Assembly (NCBI GenBank): GCA_938036875.1
Contig: CALHVX010000032.1
Location: forward strand, 1-36,563
Length of the DNA: 36,563 nt
Direction: 5' to 3'
Source of the DNA: an uncultured Pseudomonadales bacterium
GTDB taxonomy: Bacteria; Pseudomonadota; Gammaproteobacteria; Pseudomonadales; Azotimanducaceae
Position 1 is the stretch's first letter, and the number at the start of each line of letters is the position of its first letter. The translations under genes and the position numbers were made by a program. The notes below the pieces were generated by a model. It did not search any database. It was not told the origin of the DNA and saw only the letters and a list, made by a program, of their open reading frames with translations. This document shows positions 17,742 through 25,842 of this stretch, one piece after another.

Positions 17742-18776
17742 ATGAAAACATCCGTTTCGATTGGCAGCGCGTACTACAACGGCGACGACTGGGACCAAAT
17801 GGTCGACTTCACCGTACAAGCTGAACGCCTGGGGGTTGACCAGGTGTGGTCCGCTGAAGCTTGGGGCATGGACGCCATTGTGCCGCTGGCATACATCGCC
17901 GCCCGCACCACCAAAATCAAGCTGGGCACCGGCATCATGCAGATCAGCGCACGGGTGCCATCGATGATCGCCATGACCACCCAAAGCATGGATACGGTTT
18001 CAAACCAACGCTTTATGCTTGGGCTAGGTGTCAGTGGGCCTCAGGTTGTTGAAGGCTTACACGGCGCAAGCTTTGCTAAGCCTCTAAGCCGCTTGCGCGA
18101 ATGTGTCGCTTTGGTTAAAAAAGGCTTAAGCGGCGAGCGTATGCAGTTCGAAGGTGAGCACTACCTGCTACCGCGCCCCGGTGGCGAAGGCAAACCCATC
18201 AAGCTATCCCAACCCGCACGCCCTGATGTGCCTTTGTACCTAGCAACCCTTGGCCCAAAGTCCCTAGAGTTTACCGGCGAGGTTGCTAACGGGTGGCTGG
18301 GTACGTCCTTTATGCCTGAACACGCGAACATCTTTCTCGACCCTATGGCCAAGGGCGCTAAAGCCGCCGGGCGCAGTTTGAACGACATCGACATCCAGAT
18401 TGGTGTGGGTTTTGAAGTTGGTGACGATGTGGATGCGCTAGTTAAGAAACGTAAGCCTGCCGTAGCCTTCACGTTGGGTGGCATGGGTTCCGCTAAAACT
18501 AACTTCTACAACGATGCGTTTCGACGGGCCGGTTACGAAGATGCCGCGGAAGAGGTGCAGTCTTTGTGGGTCAACGGCAAAAAAGATCAAGCCATCAACG
18601 CCGTACCAGAAGAGATGGTTCTTAAAACCAATTTGATTGGCACCGAGTCCATGATTCGCGAGCGTTTACAGGTCTACAAAGACGCAGGTGTAACCGGCAT
18701 TCGTCTACAAACCGCTGGCAGCACCTGGAAAGAAAAGATCGAAGATCTCGAGGTTGCCTTGGACATCGTTAAGTAA
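17742..18776 (+). CDS. LLM-class (probably F420-dependent) oxidoreductase
   Basis: A bacterial luciferase-like TIM-barrel oxidoreductase, 344 residues. The N-terminus (VSIGSAYYNGDDW, then AERLGVDQVWSAEAWGMDA) and the segments IKLGTGIMQISARVPSMIAM and RFMLGLGVSGPQVVEG closely resemble actinobacterial enzymes annotated as F420-dependent, rather than the FMNH2-using luciferases. The cofactor remains an inference. The ATG at 17742 is chosen over an upstream TTG at 17700 because the family begins there. Its stop overlaps the next start as TAATG, coupling it to the GIY-YIG-like gene. Confidence 0.87.
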   Translation: MKTSVSIGSAYYNGDDWDQMVDFTVQAERLGVDQVWSAEAWGMDAIVPLAYIAARTTKIKLGTGIMQISARVPSMIAMTTQSMDTVSNQRFMLGLGVSGPQVVEGLHGASFAKPLSRLRECVALVKKGLSGERMQFEGEHYLLPRPGGEGKPIKLSQPARPDVPLYLATLGPKSLEFTGEVANGWLGTSFMPEHANIFLDPMAKGAKAAGRSLNDIDIQIGVGFEVGDDVDALVKKRKPAVAFTLGGMGSAKTNFYNDAFRRAGYEDAAEEVQSLWVNGKKDQAINAVPEEMVLKTNLIGTESMIRERLQVYKDAGVTGIRLQTAGSTWKEKIEDLEVALDIVK

Positions 18777-19156
18777 TGCCGCAAGACAGCCTGGGTAACA
18801 AAGAGCGCAAAAAGGCGCTAGTCCGCGAGTACAAGCGCACGCCCAAGGAGATGGGCGTGTACTGCATTCGCAATATCAGCTCGGACAAATGTTTTGTTGC
18901 CGCCTCGCGCGATCTCAATGCGCGCTTCAACCGACATCGGTTGGAGCTCAAGATGCAATCCGACCGCAGCTCACCGGCGTTGCAAAAAGATTGGACCGCC
19001 CATGGCGAAGACGCCTTTGAGTTCGCCACCTTAGACGTTCTTGAGCCCAGTGATGAACTCGGCTACGACCCGAGCGACGACTTGGCGGTGTTGGAACAGC
19101 TGTGGCTAGACAAACTCACCCCATACGAGCCTAAGGGTTACAACAAAGCCCGTTAA
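18776..19156 (+). CDS. Divergent GIY-YIG-like protein
   Basis: A 126-residue basic protein resembling the GIY-YIG nuclease superfamily. MGVYCIRN (26-33) stands for the GIY strand, FVAASRDLNARFNRHR (40-55) for the YIG strand and following helix, and a later VLEQLWLDKL contains the Glu expected for metal binding. The second motif is degenerate (FVAAS instead of YIG), so nuclease activity is uncertain. Related short proteins are found singly in many proteobacteria with no known role. Translation is coupled to the LLM oxidoreductase (TAATG, 18774-18778), and the aminotransferase starts 12 bases downstream. Confidence 0.68.
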   Translation: MPQDSLGNKERKKALVREYKRTPKEMGVYCIRNISSDKCFVAASRDLNARFNRHRLELKMQSDRSSPALQKDWTAHGEDAFEFATLDVLEPSDELGYDPSDDLAVLEQLWLDKLTPYEPKGYNKAR

Positions 19157-19168
19157 GAGAGACAAGCC

Positions 19169-20437
19169 ATGAGTGGACCAGGGTCAAAAGCACCGGGCAA
19201 AAGCCCCGTAAACGGCCCCGCCAACCAAGCACTCTGGCAGCGCGCTGACGCCGTTATCCCCAATGGCGGTATGTACTTCACTCGTTCCGCCCGCTTTGCG
19301 GGTAACGACGTGATGCCTGGTTTCATCCAATCGGCTAAGGGTTGCCGAATCACCGATGTGGACAACAAAACCTATCTAGACTTTAACTGTGGCAATGGGC
19401 CTAACTTGCTGGGCTATCGCCACCCCGAGGTAGAAGCCGCAGCGGCCGAGCAAGCGGGCAAGATGGATCTAGCGACTTTCTTTCCCGAGCAAATGCCTGC
19501 CTACGCCGAGCGTCTTCTCCAGTGGGGGTCGGAATTCGATTGGTCCGTGTTCACCAAAAACGGATCCGACAGCACCAACCTTGCCATGCGAATCATGCGT
19601 GCCAAACGCCAACAACCCTATATCGTTTTGTTCGATGCCGCTTACCATGGCTTTGGCGTGGAGCTGGCATTGGCCGATGAAAGCCGGTTCGACTCCAACC
19701 AAGCCTATGTCATCCGCATTCCTTGGAACGATACCCAAGCCCTGCAGGCGGTGGCTGAAAAGTACGGCGAGCAACTGGCCGGGTTGGTCATTAACCCATT
19801 AGATCAAAGCCCGGCGCGACCGGTATCAGAGATAAGCAAGGCCATGGCTAGCGCCATCGCAAGGTTCAAATCGAAAACCGGTGCTTACATCGCGGTGGAT
19901 GACGTACGCCACGGTTTTCGCCTGCACCCAAAAGGATCTCATCAGCAGATGGGCGTCGAGCCAGACCTAATCTGCTTAGGCAAAGCGTTAGCAAACGGCT
20001 ACTCAACGTCTGTGGTTCTCGGTAAGCAAGAGCTACGCTCCGCGGCAGAGCAAATCAACTTTACCGCAACCTATATGTTTTCATCCGTTGCCTTTTGCGC
20101 CGGCATTGCAACGCTGGATATCTACGAGCGCGATAACGTCTTTCCACATTTGTGGGCCATGGGGACCAAATTGGTAGAGGGGATCACCCAAGCGGCAGCC
20201 GCCACCGGGCACCAAGACCTGGTGATGTCAGGGCCACCCACCATGCCAACACTGTTGTTTAGTCAGGACGTGAAAGCCAAACGCGCACGAACCTTCGCCG
20301 CCAACGCGTCACGTTTAGGGGCAATCTTTCATCCACTGCTTAACTGGTTTGTTTGCTACGCCCACCAAGAAGCCGATATCGATGAAGCGATAAGCATCGC
20401 AGCACAAGCTCTGCAAGACACCCCAACCAGCCTTTAG
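19169..20437 (+). CDS. Class III PLP-dependent aminotransferase, glutamate-1-semialdehyde-aminomutase-like
   Basis: A fold-type I aminotransferase of 422 residues. The PLP lysine is K272 in CLGKALANGYSTS, the cofactor-binding Asp lies in VDDVRHGF, and KNGSDSTNLAMRIMRA holds the phosphate-binding turn. It looks like glutamate-1-semialdehyde 2,1-aminomutase, but the active-site surroundings (DDVRHGF in place of the usual DEV) argue for a different amino donor or substrate; true HemL is normally encoded elsewhere. It is the last gene of the run beginning at the LLM oxidoreductase. Its stop lies in the left arm of a perfect hairpin (20432-20448). Confidence 0.88.
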   Translation: MSGPGSKAPGKSPVNGPANQALWQRADAVIPNGGMYFTRSARFAGNDVMPGFIQSAKGCRITDVDNKTYLDFNCGNGPNLLGYRHPEVEAAAAEQAGKMDLATFFPEQMPAYAERLLQWGSEFDWSVFTKNGSDSTNLAMRIMRAKRQQPYIVLFDAAYHGFGVELALADESRFDSNQAYVIRIPWNDTQALQAVAEKYGEQLAGLVINPLDQSPARPVSEISKAMASAIARFKSKTGAYIAVDDVRHGFRLHPKGSHQQMGVEPDLICLGKALANGYSTSVVLGKQELRSAAEQINFTATYMFSSVAFCAGIATLDIYERDNVFPHLWAMGTKLVEGITQAAAATGHQDLVMSGPPTMPTLLFSQDVKAKRARTFAANASRLGAIFHPLLNWFVCYAHQEADIDEAISIAAQALQDTPTSL

Positions 20438-20448
20438 CTTCGCTAAAG
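20432..20448. terminator. Perfect hairpin holding both convergent stop codons
   Basis: CTTTAGC-TTC-GCTAAAG is a 7-bp perfect stem with a 3-base loop. The TAG of the aminotransferase lies in the left arm (20435-20437) and the minus-strand TAG of the GNAT gene in the right arm (20443-20445). No T-run follows on either strand, so intrinsic termination is unproven; mRNA 3'-end protection is an alternative. Confidence 0.4.
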
Positions 20449-20928
20449 TACCAACTCCATCTGCACGTTACACCGTGAATAAGGTGATACCGGCTGGCTT
20501 CCACCATCAGCACCACAGTCAGCGAGGCGCTCAAACCCCAACTTAAGGTACAAGTTAATCGCAGGCTCCAGCACTGTGTTGCTCTCAAGGTACACACGCT
20601 TTGCCTTCAACTCACGCGCCTTGGCAATCACCACCTCACCCAACATACGTCCTATACCTAACCCTTTGGCGTAATCGGCAACCGCCATCTTGGCCAGCTC
20701 AAAGCAGTCATCGCCCATCTTAATCAAGGCACAAGTGCCAACCACTTGGTCTTCTAGCTTGGCGATGAAGATATGTCCGCCGGCATCAATCAATTCGTCT
20801 GGATGATCTAGGGTTTTAAAGTCTGCGGGCTCCGGCTCCCAATGCACGCGAATCCAATCTAGGTTCAAGGATTTGAATGCCGCTGCATGAACCGGCGCAT
20901 AAGCAACAATGGAAATGGAGTTTGTCAT
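20443..20928 (-). CDS. GNAT-family N-acetyltransferase
   Basis: A 161-residue acetyl-CoA-dependent acetyltransferase. The acetyl-CoA loop is KGLGIGRMLG (motif A), preceded by FELAKMAVADYA, with the later NLYLKLGFE (motif B). The sequence type is close to single-domain GNATs annotated as YhhY/MarR-partner-like, with small-molecule or protein amine substrates. It is the last gene of a minus-strand operon GNAT-cupin-GNAT; the cupin ends 6 bases before its ATG. Confidence 0.9.
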   Translation of the reverse strand: MTNSISIVAYAPVHAAAFKSLNLDWIRVHWEPEPADFKTLDHPDELIDAGGHIFIAKLEDQVVGTCALIKMGDDCFELAKMAVADYAKGLGIGRMLGEVVIAKARELKAKRVYLESNTVLEPAINLYLKLGFERLADCGADGGSQPVSPYSRCNVQMELVL

Positions 20929-20934
20929 AAGCCG

Positions 20935-21414
20935 TTAGTATGCTCGGCCGTCTTTGCGGGCGGCTATGGACTTGCCGTCAGCGTTTTTCAGCCATTGGAT
21001 GTCATCATCTGGGTAGTGCACGTTGTCGTTATCGGAACGCGAGCCCACCACCAAAAAACTAGCATCCTGCTCGGATTCGTTGATTAGGTGATGACCATCC
21101 GGGATCCCGGCTTTAAACCCCACACACATATTTGGCTGCATGCGCGTACGCCCTGCATTGGTAACCAAGGTCAGCTCGCCGCTCAACACCACCACCAGCT
21201 CATCGTTCTCAACGTGCCAATGGCGCAGCGCGGATTGTGAGCCCGGCGGCAAGACCTCTACCGACACACCAAACTTGGTTAGATCAAAGTGCGCCTCTAC
21301 GGACCTTACCGTGGCTGGACCTAAGGTACTTTTAAAAGGTTCCGGAAAGCCGCCGCCCTTTAGCGCCGGTATCGCATAAAGATCGATGGGGGCATTGGTG
21401 TGTTCTTTCGTCAT
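20935..21414 (-). CDS. Cupin-domain protein
   Basis: A 159-residue single cupin. The first motif is RHWHVENDELVVVLSGE with His/His/Glu metal ligands, and the second is GFKAGIPDGHHLINES with a further His. Proteins of this shape often bind a divalent metal and a small acid or sugar; the function here is unknown. Its ATG overlaps the upstream GNAT stop (ATGA, 21411-21414), so it is translated together with an acetyltransferase. The N-terminal ~40 residues (up to the EAHFDLTKFG segment) are characteristic of a 'cupin with GNAT neighbour' arrangement only by context. Confidence 0.85.
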   Translation of the reverse strand: MTKEHTNAPIDLYAIPALKGGGFPEPFKSTLGPATVRSVEAHFDLTKFGVSVEVLPPGSQSALRHWHVENDELVVVLSGELTLVTNAGRTRMQPNMCVGFKAGIPDGHHLINESEQDASFLVVGSRSDNDNVHYPDDDIQWLKNADGKSIAARKDGRAY

Positions 21415-21908
21415 GGCCTTCCCTCTTCATTGGTAGTCGGTAGCAGCACTTTTTCCATCTGGTGATTTTGCATGGCAACCCCGTTGCTAACCACCCGTTG
21501 CGTTTCGACCAAACGCCAGCCGCGCCGGCTAAAGAAGCGTTGGGCTAGGTGGCTCGCCTGGGTATATAAACGCGGGCACTGTTGGGTCAATGCGGCTTGT
21601 TCAAGCGCTTCGTAAAGCTTGTGTGCAACACCAGTGCCCATGGCATCAGGCCGCACATAAGCTAGGTCTATATGACCGTCCAGGGCTAAGGTCATAAAAC
21701 CGGCAATCCCTTTTGCATCTTCCGCAACCCAAGTTTGAGGGTCTTGCAATCGCTGCAACCAATCCGCACCAGACCTAGGTTCGGGCATCCAAGCGGCACG
21801 CTGATCGGCATCGTAAAAATCAACCGTGCCTTGCCGCACCGCCTCGTACATCAGCTGACCAAGCAAGGGTGCATCGCTCGCAACAAAACTTCGGAGTTTG
21901 ACCAACAC
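21411..21908 (-). CDS. GNAT-family N-acetyltransferase (YafP-like)
   Basis: A 165-residue acetyltransferase. HIDLAYVRPDAMGTGVAHKLYEALE is the acetyl-CoA segment (the RxxGxG/A-like loop is DAMGTGVA), and RLYTQASHLAQRFFSRRGWRLVE is the C-terminal motif typical of YafP-like GNATs. The start is a GTG at 21908 with GGGAGG three bases upstream; a TTG one codon later would have better spacing. It is the first gene of the three-gene minus-strand operon and is divergent from the FMN reductase. Confidence 0.88.
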   Translation of the reverse strand: MLVKLRSFVASDAPLLGQLMYEAVRQGTVDFYDADQRAAWMPEPRSGADWLQRLQDPQTWVAEDAKGIAGFMTLALDGHIDLAYVRPDAMGTGVAHKLYEALEQAALTQQCPRLYTQASHLAQRFFSRRGWRLVETQRVVSNGVAMQNHQMEKVLLPTTNEEGRP

Positions 21909-22034
21909 AACCCTCCCTCAGGATAAAACCGCTATGATCGGGCTTAGCATACGCAAACCCTTAGCGGGGTGCAGCGTGCTCAAGTCAGCCTTTTAACCGA
22001 AACTCAAGGACCAAGGCTCTGGAGGCATTTCGAG

Positions 22035-22577
22035 ATGATCAACTTGCTTGGCCTGAATGGCAGCTTACGCGCCAACTCTTCCAATGGACGCTTGTTAGCC
22101 GCAGCAACACAGCTGGCGTCAACCGATGCGCCACTAAGCCTTGCCGCGCCTCTAGATGACCTACCGCACTTCAACCCAGATAGCGCCGAAGCGCAGCTCA
22201 GCAATAACCAGGCGTTAGTCACCTTTGTCGACCAAGTGCGCAATTGCCAAGGCTTGGTGGTGTCAGCACCCGTTTACGCTGGCGGTTACCCTGGTGTACT
22301 CAAAAACGCGCTGGACTGGTTGGTGGGTACCGATGCCTTTGTCGACAAGCCTTTCTTGTTGCTCAACGCGTCCGACCGGGTGCCCAGCGTTGCTGAATCT
22401 CTAGCAACCGTTATGCGGACTATGTCTGGCCAAGAAATCGCCAACACCAGCATTAACCTCTTGGGTAGTGATGTTAGCGTTGAGGACATCCTTGCCAACC
22501 CAGAGCAGGTGGCTAAGATCAAAGCCGCATTGACTGGGTTTGTTGCCGCTATTCACTCCGCCACAAGCCCAGGTTGA
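22035..22577 (+). CDS. NAD(P)H-dependent FMN reductase
   Basis: A flavodoxin-fold reductase of 180 residues that reduces FMN (or quinones/chromate in relatives) with NAD(P)H. LGLNGSLRANSSNGRLL at the N-terminus is the FMN phosphate loop, and SAPVYAGGYPGVLKNALDWLVG is the second hallmark segment. The ATG at 22035 has GGAGG upstream, so it is preferred over a GTG at 21969. It could supply reduced flavin to other enzymes, but no obvious two-component monooxygenase is nearby. The HAD gene starts 7 bases after its stop. Confidence 0.9.
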   Translation: MINLLGLNGSLRANSSNGRLLAAATQLASTDAPLSLAAPLDDLPHFNPDSAEAQLSNNQALVTFVDQVRNCQGLVVSAPVYAGGYPGVLKNALDWLVGTDAFVDKPFLLLNASDRVPSVAESLATVMRTMSGQEIANTSINLLGSDVSVEDILANPEQVAKIKAALTGFVAAIHSATSPG

Positions 22578-22584
22578 ACGTCGT

Positions 22585-23271
22585 ATGACCAACACCAAAC
22601 AATTTGCGGCCATCATTTTTGATTGCGACGGGGTCCTGGTCAACAGCGAAGCCATCGTTGACCGTATCTATCGCGCGCACCTAGAGCCTATCGGCCTGAC
22701 CTACAGCCAAGCCGAGTTTGGTCAAAGGCTAATGGGGCTTACCCGCGAGGCCAGCGAACGTTTGCTTACCGAGGACGCGGCCAAACTTAGCATTCCACCT
22801 CCCGACGCCAACTTTTACATTCAGGTTCGAGCAGCCATGCTGCAAGCGTTTAACCATGAGTTAATTGCGGTAGCCGGCGCACATCGATTGATCTCAAGTT
22901 GGCCCGGCCAACAAGCGGTTGCCTCGTCCAGCGTTGCTGCCACCCTAACCTTAAAGCTTGAGATGACGGGCCTTGCCGACCTCTTTGATGGTCACATCTA
23001 CTCAGCGGATCTAGTGGGCCAAGGCAAACCGGATCCCGCCATTTTTTTGCATGCAGCCCAGCAGCTGCAAGTGCCTGCAGATCAATGCTTAGCGGTCGAA
23101 GACAGCGTTAACGGGGTCATCAGCGGTCACAAAGCAGGTATGACCGTGCTCGGCTTCACCGGCGGCGGCCACTGCTTGCCCGGCCACGATCAAGTCTTGC
23201 TCGACGCAGGGGCCGAGCAAGTCTTTGCATCCCATGCGGCAATTGCCGACTACCTAGGCTTACAAAGCTAA
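22585..23271 (+). CDS. HAD-superfamily phosphatase, beta-phosphoglucomutase-like
   Basis: A 228-residue HAD hydrolase with a helical cap. Motif I is FDCDGVLVNSE (D13 nucleophile, D15 acid/base); motif II is a SS pair in VASSSVAATL; motif III Lys is in QGKPDPAIFLHAA; motif IV is AVEDSVNGV. The type covers phosphoglycolate phosphatase, beta-phosphoglucomutase and sugar-phosphate phosphatases; the substrate is undecided. The ATG at 22585 follows the FMN reductase stop closely, implying one transcript that may continue into the cupin gene. Confidence 0.9.
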   Translation: MTNTKQFAAIIFDCDGVLVNSEAIVDRIYRAHLEPIGLTYSQAEFGQRLMGLTREASERLLTEDAAKLSIPPPDANFYIQVRAAMLQAFNHELIAVAGAHRLISSWPGQQAVASSSVAATLTLKLEMTGLADLFDGHIYSADLVGQGKPDPAIFLHAAQQLQVPADQCLAVEDSVNGVISGHKAGMTVLGFTGGGHCLPGHDQVLLDAGAEQVFASHAAIADYLGLQS

Positions 23272-23302
23272 CCAACCTAACCAAAGAACCCAGGAGGAAG
23301 AC

Positions 23303-23701
23303 ATGGCTGGAACCAACCTTAAAGCCAATCCAATTCACCTCGGCTTAGGCGCTACCGCCATTGAGCAACCGACCTTCACCGGCGAGATGGAATGGTACAT
23401 GCAGTACGGTGAGCAACATGGCGTTGACGGTGCGGAAGGCCGACTGGTCACGTTACACACCTTCACCGAATCTTGGGACGTTTGGGAGATACACCCTCAT
23501 GGCTCCGAAGTGGTGTTGTGCACCGATGGCAAGATTACGCTGCACCAAGAGCAGCTCGACGGCTCGGTAACACAGGTGACGCTTAGTGCTGGCGAGTATG
23601 CCATCAACCCGCCAGGCATTTGGCATACCGCTGATATTGAAGGGACGGCTACCGCGTTGTTTATCACCGCGGGTATGGGTACTGAGAATAAAGCGCGCTA
23701 G
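23303..23701 (+). CDS. Cupin-domain protein
   Basis: A 132-residue single cupin. WEIHPHGSEVVLCTDGKITLH is the first motif (His, His, Glu) and GEYAINPPGIWHTADI is the second with its His. It has a near-perfect ribosome binding site (AGGAGG) and starts 31 bases after the HAD gene. The two cupins in this window are not close relatives of each other. The function is unknown. The stop interlocks with that of the GNAT gene (CTAG, 23698-23701). Confidence 0.83.
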   Translation: MAGTNLKANPIHLGLGATAIEQPTFTGEMEWYMQYGEQHGVDGAEGRLVTLHTFTESWDVWEIHPHGSEVVLCTDGKITLHQEQLDGSVTQVTLSAGEYAINPPGIWHTADIEGTATALFITAGMGTENKAR

Positions 23702-24228
23702 CTAGAGTAACGCTGCGCGCCATCCTCAACGGGACCATTCGCGGTCAAGCCCAGCCGCTGGGCTAAGGCAATGGAAGCTAAGTTTGGCGGCTCGATAAAG
23801 GCCTCAATGCTGGTGCACTCATAGGTTTGCTCAACCCAATTCACCGCTGCCTGACAGGCCTCCAGCATATAACCCTGACCCCAGGCGTCGGGTAGCAAGT
23901 GGTACGCCAGCTCGCTGCAATCTGCGATCGAGTTGAATCCTACTGCACCAATAAACCTGCTGTCTTCAACGCGTACCATCGCCCAGCGTAGACCCCACCC
24001 ATCTGCGGCTGCACGTAACCAAAATTCGATGATTTTGTCGCTGACCTCGTCGCTGCCAGCCGGCATAGGCAAAACGTTGCGGTCGTAATCACAGACAACC
24101 CCGGAGTACTCGCAGACTTCAGGGCAAGACCACAGCGCATACATACCCTGGGAATGGGCAAAGCTTAACGGCACCAGCTGCAGGCGGTCTGTGCTTAGGG
24201 TGGGTATGTTCAGCGACACATTTGCCAT
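23698..24228 (-). CDS. GNAT acetyltransferase, RimJ/RimL type
   Basis: A 176-residue acetyltransferase. LSTDRLQLVPLS at the N-terminus, YHLLPDAWGQGYMLEACQAAVNWV as acetyl-CoA segment (WGQGYM), and EAFIEPPNLASIALAQRLGL as the C-terminal motif mark the RimJ/RimL-like branch, members of which acetylate protein N-termini or small amines. It is convergent and interlocked with the cupin gene. A second RimJ-type gene follows upstream on the same strand, 75 bases away. Confidence 0.88.
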   Translation of the reverse strand: MANVSLNIPTLSTDRLQLVPLSFAHSQGMYALWSCPEVCEYSGVVCDYDRNVLPMPAGSDEVSDKIIEFWLRAAADGWGLRWAMVRVEDSRFIGAVGFNSIADCSELAYHLLPDAWGQGYMLEACQAAVNWVEQTYECTSIEAFIEPPNLASIALAQRLGLTANGPVEDGAQRYSS

Positions 24229-24303
24229 TTGCTCATCCTACACAAGATCAAATCGGGTTGGCGCGCCTATGCCACGACACCACCAACAACAGACCTCCTC
24301 GCG

Positions 24304-24855
24304 CTAGTCGGCTCTAAAGGCCTGCCAAGCCTGCTTAGACAGCCGCCATAGCTCGGACTCACCAAAACTAGGATCAACGTAACTCGCGGTACGCGTCTGC
24401 ATAAATTCTGCACCCATTTTTTCTTTGACCCGCCGCGAGCGCAAGTTAGCCGCTGCGTTTTCAAAGATCAGCTCCTCAAAACCTAAGGCCGCAAAAGCAT
24501 AATCCGTAATCGGCGCGACGGCTTCGGTCATATAGCCTTGGCCCCAAAACTGTTGGCCCAACCAAAACCCACGATGTTCCGGCTTGCCTTCGCGCCATAA
24601 ATCTACAGCGCCGATCAGCTCTAAAGGCGCGGTTTGCAGAAACAAGCCCCAGACCCAACGGTCATTGCCTTGCGCTGGCAAAATGTCGTTGAGCACAAAA
24701 TCTTGAACACCATCAGCCGGGTAAGGCCAAGGTACGGTAGCCGCGAGATGGCGAATCACCTCATAGTCAACAAAGTGCTGGGTATACGCAGGTATATCCG
24801 CAGCGGTGACACCTTTTAGCAGCAGCCGCTCTGTTCTGAACTCAGGAATATCCAT
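24304..24855 (-). CDS. GNAT acetyltransferase, RimJ/RimL type
   Basis: A 183-residue acetyltransferase. FRTERLLLKGVTAADIPAY is the N-terminal signature, RGFWLGQQFWGQGYMTEAV is the acetyl-CoA loop, and FENAAANLRSRRVKEKMGAEF is the C-terminal motif. It shares the branch with the neighbour at 23698, but identity is low enough that a recent duplication is unlikely. It is divergent from the dienelactone hydrolase operon with an 85-base gap that contains the good promoter at 24882. Confidence 0.88.
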   Translation of the reverse strand: MDIPEFRTERLLLKGVTAADIPAYTQHFVDYEVIRHLAATVPWPYPADGVQDFVLNDILPAQGNDRWVWGLFLQTAPLELIGAVDLWREGKPEHRGFWLGQQFWGQGYMTEAVAPITDYAFAALGFEELIFENAAANLRSRRVKEKMGAEFMQTRTASYVDPSFGESELWRLSKQAWQAFRAD

Positions 24856-24881
24856 AGAAGCAGTCTAACCCATCACACCCA

Positions 24882-24910
24882 GTGACAGCCTGAAGGTCAG
24901 GACCCATAAT
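24882..24910 (+). promoter_or_regulatory. Sigma-70 promoter for the DLH-globin-CaiB operon
   Basis: A -35 of GTGACA (24882-24887, 5/6 match) is followed after exactly 17 bases by a -10 of CATAAT (24905-24910, 5/6 match). It is about 30 bases upstream of the dienelactone hydrolase ATG, leaving a short leader. This is the best sigma-70 promoter I see in the window. Confidence 0.55.
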
Positions 24911-24940
24911 GAAAGCAGACTCAATCTTTGGATACGCCAG

Positions 24941-25840
24941 ATGACCCACACCGATTTTTGGCCACCCGCTCCGGACCTACGCCGCGACGATATCGCTTTT
25001 AGCTACCGTGGTAACAACTACCTGGGTCACTTGGTTGCACCGGCGGCAAACGTCGGACCACGCCCCTTGGTGCTGGTCATTCACAACTACCAAGGTCTTA
25101 AGTACTTCGATGTAGACGTTGCCGAGTACTTGGCGCGCCTGGGTTACGTTGGTTTAGCCATTGATGTCTACGGCGATACTGTACCTGTGGATGAACGTTG
25201 CTGGCCTGAAGACATCGGTAATGACCCAGCGGCAATCAAAGCCTTTCAAGCTAAGTGTTTTACGGGCTTGGTAAACATGGATCACGACCACGAGCTGTTT
25301 CGTTCGCTCATGGGCGAATGGCTTAGCCGCGGTCGCGGACACGAGTTTGTTGACCCTAGCTTTGCCCCGGCAGCAATCGGTTACTGTTTTGGCGGCATGG
25401 CGGTCCTAGAGTTAGTGCGCGGCGGCTTAGATGTCAGCGGCGTTGTTTCTTTTCACGGTTTGCTGCAAACGGGTGAAGACCCGAACGCGGCCGCTTACGG
25501 TGTTGAACGCCCACCGTTAAAACCTTGCCCCAACGAGTACAACACCAATGCCATCGTTGTGATCGAAAACGGTTTTGATGACCACCTTGTTCCCCAAGCA
25601 AGCAAAGACCGCTTCTTTGCCGAGATGGACGCAGCCGGCGTTGACTGGAGCTTCCACGAACACGCCAAAACACCCCACGGATTTGCGCTACCGCCAAGCC
25701 TAGGTCCGCCCGGGCATTTGCATGAAGCCGCGGATCGCCGATCTACGATGAACATGCTTAGCCTTTTTCGCGAGGTGTTTCCTGGCGTCCCCACAAACCC
25801 AGTGGCGCACAACGCCGCTGGCACCCGCATTCCGGTTTAG
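24941..25840 (+). CDS. Dienelactone hydrolase family protein
   Basis: An alpha/beta hydrolase of 299 residues using Cys as nucleophile. The triad is visible: C149 in IGYCFGGMA, an Asp in ENGFDDHLVP (213/214), and H246 in TPHGFALPP. VLVIHNYQGL and DVYGDTVP are conserved surroundings. Dienelactone hydrolase opens a lactone in chlorocatechol degradation, but most homologues act on other esters or lactones. It leads a three-gene operon; the globin begins 2 bases after its stop. Confidence 0.92.
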   Translation: MTHTDFWPPAPDLRRDDIAFSYRGNNYLGHLVAPAANVGPRPLVLVIHNYQGLKYFDVDVAEYLARLGYVGLAIDVYGDTVPVDERCWPEDIGNDPAAIKAFQAKCFTGLVNMDHDHELFRSLMGEWLSRGRGHEFVDPSFAPAAIGYCFGGMAVLELVRGGLDVSGVVSFHGLLQTGEDPNAAAYGVERPPLKPCPNEYNTNAIVVIENGFDDHLVPQASKDRFFAEMDAAGVDWSFHEHAKTPHGFALPPSLGPPGHLHEAADRRSTMNMLSLFREVFPGVPTNPVAHNAAGTRIPV

Positions 25841-25842
25841 GT

